Shown here in pieces: positions 52,402 to 63,255 of a stretch of 64,000 bases of DNA (positions are counted from its first letter, which is position 1; every line of letters starts with the position of its first letter). The translations under genes were made by a program, and so were the position numbers. The notes under the pieces are model-generated. The model ran no database searches and had not been told where the DNA came from. It saw only the letters and a program-made list of their open reading frames with translations. The stretch lies in NCBI GenBank assembly GCA_003342895.1, contig PTFA01000091.1, positions 3,144,057 to 3,208,056 on the forward strand. Reading direction: 5' to 3'. Origin of the DNA: Casuarius casuarius. Taxonomy: Eukaryota; Chordata; Aves; Casuariiformes; Casuariidae.

Positions 52402-53785
52402 TTTTTTTTGTTAGGATAATTTAAAGTTTAAAACTGAAGTAGACATATTCATTTTACAAACAAGATATTCTTCCATAAGTAGGACCATTAAAAACAGTAA
52501 ACAAAAAAAAGCTGTCTTTACAAAAGCTCTGTGCATAGCAACTTCATACCGTATAACTGACAAAGCAAAAAAACAAAAAACCAACCAGCCAACCCCAAAC
52601 CCCAAAACTATACAGTAGGGAGAAATGAGGCCTTAATTTACAGAAGGGAGGAAAACGGTCTTTAAAAACCATGCATATTGGAAATGTGCAAAGAAATAGG
52701 GAGAATAAGAGGCTATACCAAGATAAATAATGAAATAAAACATACTCTTTAAAGTTATGATAAAATTTGTAATCATCTCTCACAACAGCTTTCTTCTTTT
52801 TAGTGGCAAAAAAGAAAGCTGTTGGGGAGTATTAAACAGCAATAACTAAAAGAGGACAGATTTGCTTATTACACTGAAAAAAAAAATCCTTACACATAAA
52901 TTTTTACATTACTTTTTGCTGGGTGTTTCCTACTGCCAAAGTCCTTCTTTCATGTTCAAGGATTCCTGATTGTATTTATTTACACACATTTTTCCTTGTG
53001 AAGCTACCAAGTTCTACACTCATCTTCAATATGATGATTTCCATGCATGAGCAAACCTCATGTTCTAAATCATTTCTACATTTACTTTGTTTCATTTGTT
53101 TGGCTCGAATCAAACCAGAAAAAGTGATTTTATTTTTTTTTTAATTGTTTACATTAACTTAGGCAGCAACATTTGTTTCCCTTCCTACAAGCGTTTGAAG
53201 AAGTTTTCTAGGGAAGGTTTTCTTTTATTTCATTGGACTCTTGGCTGTCCCACTTGAGCAACCGGATGGAGCTCATAAAAATAACTGAAATGTGAAAGGA
53301 ATGTTGAGAATTTCAGAACCTTTTCAATATTTTTTTTTGTCAGCTTGTCAATTTTTCTTGAATCTTTCTGAGACTTCAGTGACATTTTATGTAATAACTC
53401 CCCCCATTTATGTAACTGGCGGACAATTAACAGAATAGCTTTTCCCCTGAAATGTCTCAATTTTTCATTTGAAACCTTTCTAACTGAAATTTTGTAATGA
53501 AAAGCCTTGTTTGTTAAAAATGTGAAAGGAGTCAAGCTAGCAAGCTGCTGCTCTTCAGCATGTGGCCTAGAAATTCATATCCAGAATATTTGATGGTCAT
53601 AGATTTTAAGTGTAGCAGTGATGACGAAATTATTAGAAAGTAGCCTGTACAGAGAAGGGCAGAGAAAAAAATCTGTATCTTCATGCTTTGGAGCTATTTG
53701 GGTATTTTTAGTAGGCCAAAATTGGGGAATGGAAATAACACACCAGAAATGAGACTGGTATGAGATATTTTTTGGAAATCTAGGA

Positions 53786-53820
53786 CTTGATGCAGTGTTC
53801 ACTGAAATCAGTGGAAGTCT
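53786..53820. repeat. Short palindromic-element remnant in the putative 3' UTR
   Basis: CTTGATGCAGTGTTCACTGA followed by AATCAGTGGAAGTCT resembles the 'cccactgaagtcagtgga' centre of the palindromic family. Confidence 0.35.
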
Positions 53821-56011
53821 TAAACCCAACTTTAATAGTCCTAAATTTGTCTTTTTTTCCCCTCTATGCATCCAGAATTCCAAGCATTAATTTAGACTTC
53901 CCATTATTAGCCTTTCTGGGATACTGATACCTATGAATATATGAAATACAATTATTTGTTCTGAATAACAGTTACGAGGTTAGGCAGTATGTCTCCTTGT
54001 GCTATCCAAGGTGAATGTACAGCAGAACACACAACTCCAGACTTCTTACCACCTATGATTCTTTCATATTTTAGAGATCACTTAGCTTGAAGGTTGGTTC
54101 CTTGTTGACCTCCAGTGATTGCTACTTCCTTGAAGACATGAAGGGCATGCAAAGAACCTGCAGTGTCACTGAACTTGCAACCACAATTAACAGTGAGTTA
54201 TTTTATTTCTTCTTTTCTAGTGTGTAGACACTTTTAGTAACCTGACTTGCAAGACCAATGAACTATATTCATGCTTCTTAAAAACACATTATTCCCACAA
54301 AAGCTATTTTAAAGTTGTTCTTAATTGCCACTTTTGCTGATAAATTCAGGCTTGAATTTTAGAAGACAGTAAAAAAAGCCTTCCTTTTAAAAATTGAATT
54401 TAATGGCATTGAAAAGGCACCTAATGAATCTTCTGCCTAAAAAGCCACAGCACAGTCAAGAATAGCACAAAGGTCACAAGCGTGTCATCTCTAGGAATGA
54501 CAGGAGTAGCCCACTTTCATTGTCTTTGCAGTCCCCTGGCTTCTCTGCTGTACCGAGTTCTGGTTGAGAAACACATCCCATAAACATTTCTGTACACTAA
54601 ATACATTTCTCATATAAGCCCAATCATACACCATACTACGCAAATCGAGCTTCAATGAGAATCTATTCTTACGCAGTTTGAATCAGAAGCAGGGTCACAG
54701 GAAGTCAGTTTAACTGCACTGGGGTATTTACATGAATGAATTTGCACACAAGTTTGCAGAATGCAGTCCCATGGCAAAAACTACTGGGAAAAGCCTGTCT
54801 GTCAGATGAGGGTCTATCAATTCATACCACACACAACACCAAGCTGCTTTGTCACTAATCATTGCAGCTGGATTTGAACCATAGATCTAAACAGAGACTT
54901 TCTAGTCTATTACTAATCCAGATTAGCTCCAAAATACAAATTACCTCAGCCATGCAAGTTGTCACAGTTGTTCTCCATCCTGAGTCCAGTATTGAATTGA
55001 ACATTTTCTACCATATATAATGATCACCAAAAATCCTATTTTACTTACCAATAAATAAAACTACTGGGCAAATGGACAAGTACAGTTTTGGGGCCATACA
55101 TTAAGGGTTTATTTATAAATAGAAAGATGTTATCATAGGAACAACTATTTGTGCAACTATGAATAGTATGTATTTGAGTGGGTCGTAAGTAGTGTAGCTG
55201 ATTTTGGTTTTTTCCTCTCAAAAAATGGCTTACCAGCAAAATTGAGTTCTTTAGAGTGCTCTCTGGTTTAGTCAAATAACTAGTGATTGCTTTTTCATTG
55301 CGTTGTTCTCACCTTCCAATTTCAGGAGAGGAGATGCAAAGGAGAACTAAACTTTTTTACACTAAAATGCAGAAAAATTCAAACAAAGCAATTGATTACT
55401 TCTATGAACTTCAATATATAAATGGAAAATACTTACCATTTTTAATGACTCAGGATAAAAGTGCATAAATTATTCAAATACATATTTACCCTTTATAAAT
55501 GCACCCTTAATATGAAGTATAACTGAACTTAAGTTGTTCTAACTACATGGTAAACAGTATGTTAGAGAACCCTTTCCCTCCCAATTCATATATTGAATCT
55601 ATAATATAAACTCAGTACCTCGTGAAAAATCTGATCTGTTCAAATCCCTAAGTGCCACTGGTTTGTCAGCAGGGTCTTTGAAACTTACCAGTTTATCCTA
55701 GTACCTGAATATTGTGAAAACAAAAAATGGACGAGGGGAAAGATGAGGCAGATGAAAATTCATACATGAATTAGTGACCTGTACACCACAACTTGTATAA
55801 AAGTTTCTGATGAATTTGTTAATCGGAAAGAATCCTATACATCCTTGCACACGAATTCAGTAAGAGGGAGGAAGTGAGGAGCAATTGCAGCAGTAATAAT
55901 ATATCTCAAACTTGTCACTACATTTTTGCATCATTTTTCTTCATTGTACAACTTGAAGAAAAAATCCAAAAAAGGGTTTAATTTCTACCTCTACATACAA
56001 TAAGTTACAAG

Positions 56012-56017
56012 TTTATT
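56012..56017 (-). terminator. Candidate proximal polyadenylation signal (AATAAA)
   Basis: TTTATT here reads AATAAA on the minus strand about 650 bases after the EBF-like stop codon. Overlapping TTTATTTATTT offers a second hexamer and, on the transcript, an AU-rich context. Use of this site would give a much shorter 3' UTR than the distal site near 52,396. Confidence 0.25.
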
Positions 56018-56660
56018 TATTTAAATAATTGTAAAACATCTTACATTTTTAAAGAGGTTAAACTATAAGCAAATACACACATACACCGAAGTTCCATCAT
56101 TCATGTCAGTTTGTCTTAGAAATTCTTTCATGCTGGTACCCTGTTTTGTTGAATTTTTTTCTGCATAAACTAAATTGGTATCTGAAAGGCTCCATAGAAA
56201 ATAGAAACTTCAACTTTTTTCCCCTACAAAGTAAAACAAATTATTGTATCCAAAATATCAAACTTGAATCATTTTGCCAATTTCTTTCTCCTTTTAATAT
56301 TTTACAAATCTTAGGAACGTTTCATGTCTTTCAAGAAAGACTTTGCATTTGTGATTCCATTCTGCCAGCTGTTGTTCATCCTGGCTCTTGGCTGATTCTT
56401 CGTTCACGATGTTTTAGGAGTTGATGTGGTTGTGTCAGAAATACGAAACAGGTAAAAGATGCAGACTTCTAACTTGTCCAATCCATAAAAAATGTTCCTT
56501 TTTCTTCTTCCTGGGCCTGGCTTTCTCCCCAAAAAAGAGCTTGTAGTGCTATTTTTATTCTTTTTAATGGTCCATCACAATAAGTAGTTTTGTGCTGTAA
56601 AAGAAAAATGAAAAAAAGAGGAAAAAAGGGAAGAGGGAGAGGAGCAAAGCTGCCTCTTCC

Positions 56661-56692
56661 TTACATTGGAGGAACGACAAGACCAGTCATGG
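56661..56692 (-). CDS. Terminal coding exon of an EBF/COE-family transcription factor (C-terminus only)
   Basis: Read on the minus strand, the segment opens after a pyrimidine-rich tract ending in CAG. It starts with CC (positions 2 and 3 of a split codon) and then encodes MTGLVVPPM followed by TAA at 56,663-56,661. With a preceding G the split codon would be Ala, giving AMTGLVVPPM. EBF (early B-cell factor) proteins are DNA-binding regulators with a Zn-coordinating DNA-binding domain, an IPT/TIG domain and an HLH dimerisation motif. They end in a conserved tail close to SGLVVPPM. Only the last nine and two-thirds codons lie here; the domains must lie on exons beyond base 64,000. From memory, EBF1 ends with SGMIVPPM, so the tail looks more like EBF2 or EBF3, but the paralogue is unresolved. 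The call rests on a very short peptide plus a good acceptor, a long AT-rich downstream UTR and a gene-poor flank. A chance match is possible. Confidence 0.6.
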
Positions 56693-56720
56693 CTGAAAAA
56701 GAAAATGGACAGAGATGAAA
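56693..56720 (-). promoter_or_regulatory. Splice acceptor and polypyrimidine tract of the EBF-like last exon
   Basis: On the minus strand the 28 bases before the coding segment contain TCCATTTTCTTTTTCAG, a strong polypyrimidine run ending in CAG directly before the split codon. This fixes the exon boundary at 56,692. Upstream on the minus strand, out to 64,000, I find no donor preceded by an EBF-like reading frame, so the last intron is probably longer than 7.3 kb. Confidence 0.55.
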
Positions 56721-57627
56721 TTCTGGCAGATTTTTATGGAACAAAATATATTTTACTCTTCTGTGTGCAGTCAAATGTTACAGTGATGACTATACTTACA
56801 GGCTAAGTTATTACATTAAAAGACTTTCAGTTTCTTTTAATGTTTTTATGTTTAGTGAGAAGAACTAACATTCTGAGACTGACAGCAATCACACACAATG
56901 GACAATCTGCTATTTCTTAGTAAATTCACCAAAAGCCCAGCTGTCTGGGGTTCTTAAATGGATAAAGGAGATAGTGGATTAATTCAAATCTCAGGACAAC
57001 AATTTTCAGAAATGCCTAATGATTTTTTGGGTGCTCAACTTCTGAGACATCTTGGAGACGGACATTGCTCAGAACTATCCCCAAAACTTCAGACTTCTCA
57101 TGCTTTCTTGAGTTGAATACTCAAAATCATTCTGGAAAATCAGGATCAAGCAGGGCCTTCAGTTTCCCACTCGGCCTGCTAATTTGCTTGCAGAAAGGGT
57201 TATGTTGTGAGTAAGGAAGGATGACGTGAAAGCAAATGGGAATTCGCCCATGAACTGCTTACGGGACCTAGCCATAGAATTACAAGTCCCAATTCATTGG
57301 ACAATGACCGGAGCTAGGTTTTGCTAATTTAGTTTCAGTGGAAATAAAGGACCAGCCTCTCTTTCTCGCTTGGTTTACCCCATATGTCTGAATCACTGTA
57401 GTCTTACCTGGCACATTCCCAGAACACTGGGCTTATGTAAATTATTTATTAGTCACTCTCACCGCCTTTAATTGCAGCTATATTCCTCAAAACTGACAAC
57501 AGGAACATTTGAAGCTGCCTGGAACTGGTCCTGTTCCCAAAGGTTTTGAGGGGTAAGTTAAGTTTATATGTATTTATATAACAAATGAGTGAGTCATATT
57601 TTCAAAGGGGCCTCAGTGCAGTGCAGG

Positions 57628-57692
57628 GTCCTAATCCTGCAAAGATTTATGTTCACTGAAATTTGTGGGATTATTCATGTGTTTAAAGCCCT
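57628..57692. repeat. Palindromic-element remnant
   Basis: GGTCCTAATCCTGCAAAGAT, TTATGTTCACTGAAATTTGT and GGGATTATTCATGTGTTTAA resemble the sauropsid repeat 'gatcctgcaaagacttatgcatg' ... 'tgaagtcaatgggactattcatgtgcttaa'. Confidence 0.5.
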
Positions 57693-57746
57693 GTCCTCTG
57701 AGAATTAATTTCACCCTTATGTTCATAGTGTTTAAAAAAATGCTCA

Positions 57747-57815
57747 GGGCAAGATCCTCAGCTAAGATGACTTTCATTGGAGCTGTGTTGATTTTAACCA
57801 ACTGTGGATACGGTC
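57747..57815. repeat. Palindromic short interspersed element
   Basis: GGGCAAGATCCTCAGCTAAG on the left and AACTGTGGATACGGTC on the right are imperfect inverse complements. The centre, TTTCATTGGAGCTGTGTTGA, matches the expected 'cattgaagtcaatggagctatgctgat'. Confidence 0.6.
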
Positions 57816-58539
57816 TATGATTTAATACAATAGGAAACTAAATATTTTCATATTTTGTAGTTGACTAGGGCTAAAAGTCCCTGCCAATTTTGGCAGATAG
57901 CTGAAACAGAAAGTGAAACTGACCAGTCTTAAATCAAGTATCTACTTTTTTTAATTGCTTAGGAATTTGCTAGCATTTTTCAAACAGGGATATTGTAAGG
58001 CAATTTACCTACGCTAAATAAGGTAGGTAAATACTCATTTTGCAGGGAGAGAGACAGACAAACAGATGGACAAGGCATTTGAAGAAGAGAGATTTTCTGA
58101 TAGCGCTAATGAGGTGCCTCTGTCCTTTGCCCCATCCCCCAAACCAGAAAATGATCCTAATTTCCTTGAGGAATGGTAGTGCTCCAGCCTGGCGCTGGAG
58201 AGCCTTCTCCCTGTGCATCAACCACACGCCCACCTTTCTGTCCTCTAGAAAACAAAACATAATTTGAGTCTTGGACTGATTCCCTCTTCCAGATTCTGCT
58301 GGGCTGGTAGAAGATGTAACTGCCCTCAGCTGCTCACCGCCACCCCAAGGTTTCCCAATGGAGCAGTCTGTGCAAGCGCTTCCTCATTTGCCTCCAGCAA
58401 AATCAGCCAGGTTAGCTCAAAGAGTTTAAAGTGTTTGTCTGAGGTAATCTGGCTGGGTCTTTTGCCTGAAGCGAATAAAGGAGCGCCTACACCAACTGTG
58501 TGCCTGGCCCATCCGTATGTGTGGTAATCTCTTCTGCTG

Positions 58540-58760
58540 GCATAGCCAGATACAGTGACAGACTCTATACAGAGCTGTTAAGATTGTCTGTGCAGAGAAG
58601 CAGCAGACAGTCTTAACCTGGTATAGCTCAAGTGGTTTAATTTGAAACATGCAGGGGCTGTTGCCAGTGTAGTTTAAAACCTATTCCCAAGGGGCATAAG
58701 CCATACCAGCATAAAAGCTTTTTCTGATACTACTCTTATCAGCATTATTTTCTTTCTCTT
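58540..58760. repeat. MITE-like element containing a 13-bp stem-loop
   Basis: TTAAGATTGTCTG (58,578-58,590) pairs with CAGACAGTCTTAA (58,604-58,616) with one G:T position and a 13-base loop. Farther right, CCAGTGTAGTTTAAAACCTA, TTCCCAAGGGGCATAAGCCA and TACCAGCATAAAAGC resemble a palindromic turtle/crocodilian DNA-transposon derivative. The outer boundaries are approximate. Confidence 0.4.
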
Positions 58761-60334
58761 AATCTAAGAAAACTTCCAGCAGAGCTAAGGAAAGACCAAG
58801 CATGAGTCTCTTCTACAGCTCTTCAAAAATATATTAAGGCTATTTGTAGATGCAGCATTCTGGAAAATTTAAATTGGGGGGGAAGAGTACATTTGTACTG
58901 TATAATTAAAGAGGTTATGTTAGCTAGCAGTCCTGAACTCAGTCTATTGACAGCAACAAAAAACCTGCCATCTAGATTCAGGAGGAGTATGCTGTTACTT
59001 CCGGGGTTCTGCTCCCTCTTTCGCCACCTCTTCTAAAATCCTTTCCTCCTGAGCCCTTCTCTCATCTCCTTACTTTTGCCAAAAAAAAGGTCTGTTTTGT
59101 CATTCCAGGTCCTAAGTGCTCCAGATCAGACATTAGAGATACTCCTCAGAGCTTGTTAGGATGGAACCTGCCAGTGGGGAAATTCAGGTAACACTGTAAC
59201 ACAGAAAGGATGGGCAAAGCCATATCATTTCCCTGGCATTTCATGGCAATGTTGCAACCACCTCTTTCTGCAACAAAGAACAAGGCTGAAGAATATTGGC
59301 TGGAATCTTCACCTGTTTTTCAACAGTACACGTAAACTGCTTTGCTCTGTGGTTCTCTTTTTACATACCCTCAGCTGTCCATTTCTCCCCACCTCCACTC
59401 CCCTTTGGGGCTACACTGTCAAAAGCCTATTCCCAGCCTGTATCGCTTTTTATTGAATGTTTGTGAGGTTTGGATTAAGGTCTTACACTGCTAGCAAAGC
59501 TGTAATTATTTTTGCCTGTATTACTATATATTGAATCGATGTAACTTTTCAATAAAGGTGGTTCAATGCAGGACACTCCTTGATGAGTTGGGAATATAGA
59601 AACCACAGTCATTATCCCAGAGGGTTTTTTTTTTTTCTTGGAGGGAAATGGAAAAAGAATTAGAGATGAGCCTTATTGTATTAACCTTGACAGCTTGCAA
59701 TTATCAACTGAAACACTTGATTAAAATTGTCACAAGGTTGGAGAATTTTTTTTTATAAATAAATAATCAAACATGGATAGTACCCAGATGCTATGGTGAT
59801 AGGCACCTTTAATGGGTGTAATTAATAATGATCATAAGCCTGGTGTATAGGAGAGGTTCCTGAATATGCTGTCTTGCTTTGCTGTGAAAAAGAATTCTGT
59901 GCAACTCGTACAGTCATTTGGTAAGAACTGGCAAAGGGCTCAATGCTACAGTAACCAGTAGACACAGGCACACTCACAGCCCTATGGGTGGTGGTTCTCA
60001 GGTGTCTAGCTTGTGACCTGTTTTAAAGAGGATGCTTTCTAGAGAAGATGAACATTGAGTATTTTCAGTCATTTTCATGTTAAGTGTCTTGATCTCTCAT
60101 TTGGTTATATCACCCTGATTTTTTTTCTTCTTTTGCCACTAAGTTTCCAGAAAGCTCTGATCTTATTGCCCTACAGCTCTTAGAAGAGGAAGATAAAGTG
60201 CTGCAGTTGTGCTACTCTGAGCATCTTAAATGAAGCTTCCTACCATTTGCAACTACGCACAGACTGTCCTGGATATACAAGCAGGTTTGTATGGTGCAAG
60301 CCACCAAGCTGTTGGTACCAGAGCTAGCTGGTAT

Positions 60335-60450
60335 GTAATTTGGACTAATAAAAGATAAAATTTATGCTTGCAGGCCTCACTTTATTGATATCTTTGGACT
60401 CCCATCATGACTAGACCTGGAAACTACCATCACCACTAGAATATAGAGGG
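60335..60450 (+). repeat. Tail of a sauropsid interspersed repeat
   Basis: TTTGGACTAATAAAAGATAA, then GCCTCACTTTATTGATATCT, then CATCATGACTAGACCTGG echoes 'ttggtccaataaaagatattacctcacccacc' ... 'tatcctgggaccaacatggctac', a motif common in turtle and crocodilian DNA. I am not certain of the family. Confidence 0.4.
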
Positions 60451-60789
60451 CTTTACTTTTAGTATTAAAACCAGGGAGATGTAAAACAATGCACCATTTA
60501 TTATCTCCTTCTGTAATTGCTGCAGGAAGCCTTATGTAACAAATCAACTGAAAGGATAGAAGAAAGGAAGGATTTTCAGAAGAAAAGACAGCTGGCTTTT
60601 ATTTAAAGCAAGCAGAAAACATCAGTGCCCTGGATGAAAGGCACCATCATCCTTTATACTAGAATGTAAGTAAACTAAAGTCCTTCCTTGAAGGACCTTG
60701 GAAGACAGTTCCACAAAAGACACTAAAAAGTAGCCAAAAGCTTCAAATATTTGTTTTTCCTAAATAATTTCCTCCCCCCTACCCCATAG

Positions 60790-60878
60790 GAAATGAAAAA
60801 AATCCTTGCCAAAAAATCCTTCAGTATTTGTTTGGAAGATGATCATCCATCCATTCCTGATTGTCTAATCACAGACAG
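60790..60878 (+). other. Exon-like segment, unproven
   Basis: TTCCTCCCCCCTACCCCATAG precedes an 89-base segment open in one frame (begins EMKKILAKKSFSICLEDDHP). It ends CAG before GTAAGA, a near-ideal donor. It would lie antisense to the EBF-like gene. The AAAAAAATCCTTGCC portion may instead be a decayed CR1-type fragment. No homologue is recognised. Confidence 0.2.
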
Positions 60879-61684
60879 GTAAGATATTTTTAAATTACTG
60901 GTGTTTTTTGTCTCTTTTAGATGATAAGCAGGTTAAAACATGTAACGTTTTTAAAGAATCAAAGCCTTTGATAGCTAAGAGATGGAGGAGAAGTTAACTT
61001 GGCCTTATCTATTGAGTTGCATTTTGGTAGTTATATATCTCACCATTATGCTAAGTTGTATGTGTAAAAAAGGCTGCCTGAACACTTAGTATGATTTAGT
61101 TCAAATTAATTAGGAACAGCCTTAACACCAAAATATGTGTTTGCAAGGTCATATGCATTAGTTTAAAAATTAAAGGGCGCAGGAATGTATAGCCCCCCTG
61201 CAGTTATGTATTTTTCCAGATCCATTAGACAGTGACTAAGCTTTTACCTGCAAAGCAAAGGTCAGAGTCAAATCTCTGCCACAACCCTCTTTTTTCTTTT
61301 TTTCCTTTTGTGTTTTTGTGATTATATCTGTCCTGAATACTTTTCCCCGTAAATAAAATAGAAGCAGATTTTTTTTCCTCTCATTAAAAATGGAGCTCAT
61401 CTAGCCCAAATGAGCCTACGACATACAATAAGCTAGTGAAATTAACATCCCAATCATCAAATGAACGTCAAGTGAAAAATGAGTAATTAATAGTAACAGG
61501 ACAGATTTCTGTTTAGTCAAGTACTAACAACAAATTTTAAATATCTCTTAAGATTTTCTTTGTTTTGAGGGAAACTGTGCCTGACACATCTCAGCCAAGA
61601 AGCTGGGAGAAAAATGTACTTGATCTTTCCTATATATCAAATTTAATCAGATGACAAATATGTATTTTTCATATATATTGACAG

Positions 61685-61712
61685 CATATATATATATATA
61701 TATATGTATATA
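61685..61712. repeat. (TA)n microsatellite
   Basis: About eleven TA units followed by GTATATAA. Confidence 0.95.
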
Positions 61713-63134
61713 ATTTGTAACCATTAGCATAGGTTCTGGACTCAGGATTCAGACAGAAGCATATTGTTGAACATTCCTAGCATGAAAATGCCCAGATACT
61801 TTTACCTGGGTAGAATCTCTCTTAAGAGTTATTTTAAAATGCTGTGTTGTAAGTGTTGAGTGGAGCCTTGAAAAAGAATGGTGGCTCAGGCACTGGACTG
61901 GTAACAGTCCGGAGCCATTGCTCTGTAGACGTGATCCAGTCATTTCATCTGAGCCCATCCTTTACAAACTTTTCAGAGCAGCTATTTTCTCATTACCTAC
62001 GTGTACAGTATTTAATGCAAGAGGACCAGAATCCCCAGTGCTGTTGACACCCAAAACTGTGTCAAGACAAGATACTAATAATCAGGGTCTTCAACTCAAA
62101 TACCTGCATTTCTTTAGGGAATAGTGCAGATGTCCCCTTTGTTAAATTGAGACTGTTCCTAAGAGTATCAGACTTCAGTGCCTTTTGGATTGGCTAGGAT
62201 CCTGATGGTTAATGGAACATCTGACCTTCTGGGGCTGCCTGCTATTCCTTGCAACTGAGCTTGCATTTTTATGTTGAGATGTGCTGAGCTGGCCAAAGGT
62301 AATCTGGGCAGTCAGCGGTCCATGCTGTTCCAGCAGTTTCCAATTTGCTTGCATTTCCCATCAGCTGCCTTACATCTGAGATGAGTTGATTAGGCATTTG
62401 TGTACTTATCATGCCATGTTGCGTCACGTCACATTATATCTTCCCAGTGCCTTTTTTAAACTGCCTTGACGTATGACACAAACTGAGCACACAATTGTTC
62501 TGATCAGGATCACCTGTTCTCAATTTGGAGCGTATATAGAACGGGGTGGTGTCCAGTATGGATTGCTGCTTGTTCTCTACCTATCATGTCCTGTTACATT
62601 GTAAGAATATATAGCAGATGGCAGGTGAAAGAGGTAAGCAAGAACACATGGCACAGGATGGGGTTATCTGAGGGTATTCCATGTCTTGGGTGCATTGTGC
62701 AGCCCAAAGCTGAAAGCCAGTAGATACAAGAAGTTTCATGCCTGGCTTTGAGTTACAATATATTTTCCATAAGCTATCCTCTTGTATCCAGCACCTTTAT
62801 CCACAAGAACTTCCCCTTAAATACAGTTTTGGACAAATATTTCTACCCTCACTGTAAGCTCTAAAAGCTCTCAGAAATGATGGGAATGCTAATCTGAGGA
62901 TGAAGCTTGAAGAGCTCTGTGTGTTTAAACTAGTTTTTACCCAGACCTAAAGACTGCTATGATTAACATAACTGGAAGCTTTACTCTAGCATTTCGTTGC
63001 TGCTTGTAAGTAGACTGGCATGCCCTGAGGTGCTGGTAATATATCTAATATCCTCGTTGCAAGAGGATGCAGTAAGTATGATGGAGCCTATATCACTAGG
63101 AAACTTTCACCTTTAAATAACAGACACAGCCAGA

Positions 63135-63255
63135 GTGCACTGCACACATTACACTTGCAAAAATCCTTGCTGGGGAGACATTTTCCCCATATTATAGGCG
63201 GGGAAAGTGAGAGGTAATGTCAAAACATCTGTCTGATGTGCAGGGCGAGAGTCTG
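63135..63255 (-). repeat. MIR/L2-type fragment (antisense)
   Basis: TTTTCCCCATATTATAGGCG, GGGAAAGTGAGAGGTAATGT and CAAAACATCTGTCTGATGTG follow the antisense order 'attatccccattttacagatggggaaactgaggcacag', with the GAGGCACAGAG part shortened. Confidence 0.6.

Larger units (their letters stand above)
52390..56660 (-). other. Probable long 3' untranslated region of the EBF-like gene
   Basis: Downstream of the TAA on the minus strand lies about 4.3 kb of AT-rich sequence. It has many stops in every frame, U-rich runs on the transcribed strand and fewer recognisable repeats than the flanks. Minus-strand AATAAA signals are seen as TTTATT on the plus strand at 56,012, 55,108, 52,975 and 52,396. The last is followed on the minus strand by U- and G-rich sequence and is the most distal plausible poly(A) site, which sets the lower boundary given here. 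The true end could be at any of these signals. An uncertain short palindromic-repeat remnant lies near 53,786-53,820. The extent is inferred, not proven. Confidence 0.4.

Noticed and set aside
57401..57411. Donor-like CCAG|GTAAGAC on the minus strand, considered as the penultimate EBF exon
   Set aside because: The sequence before it has an in-frame stop pattern and no similarity to the EBF Ser/Pro-rich region.
61240..61300. Donor-like GCAG|GTAAAAG on the minus strand
   Set aside because: The adjacent sequence (CTCTGACCTTTGC and AGAGATTTGACTC) looks like a decayed SINE rather than coding DNA.
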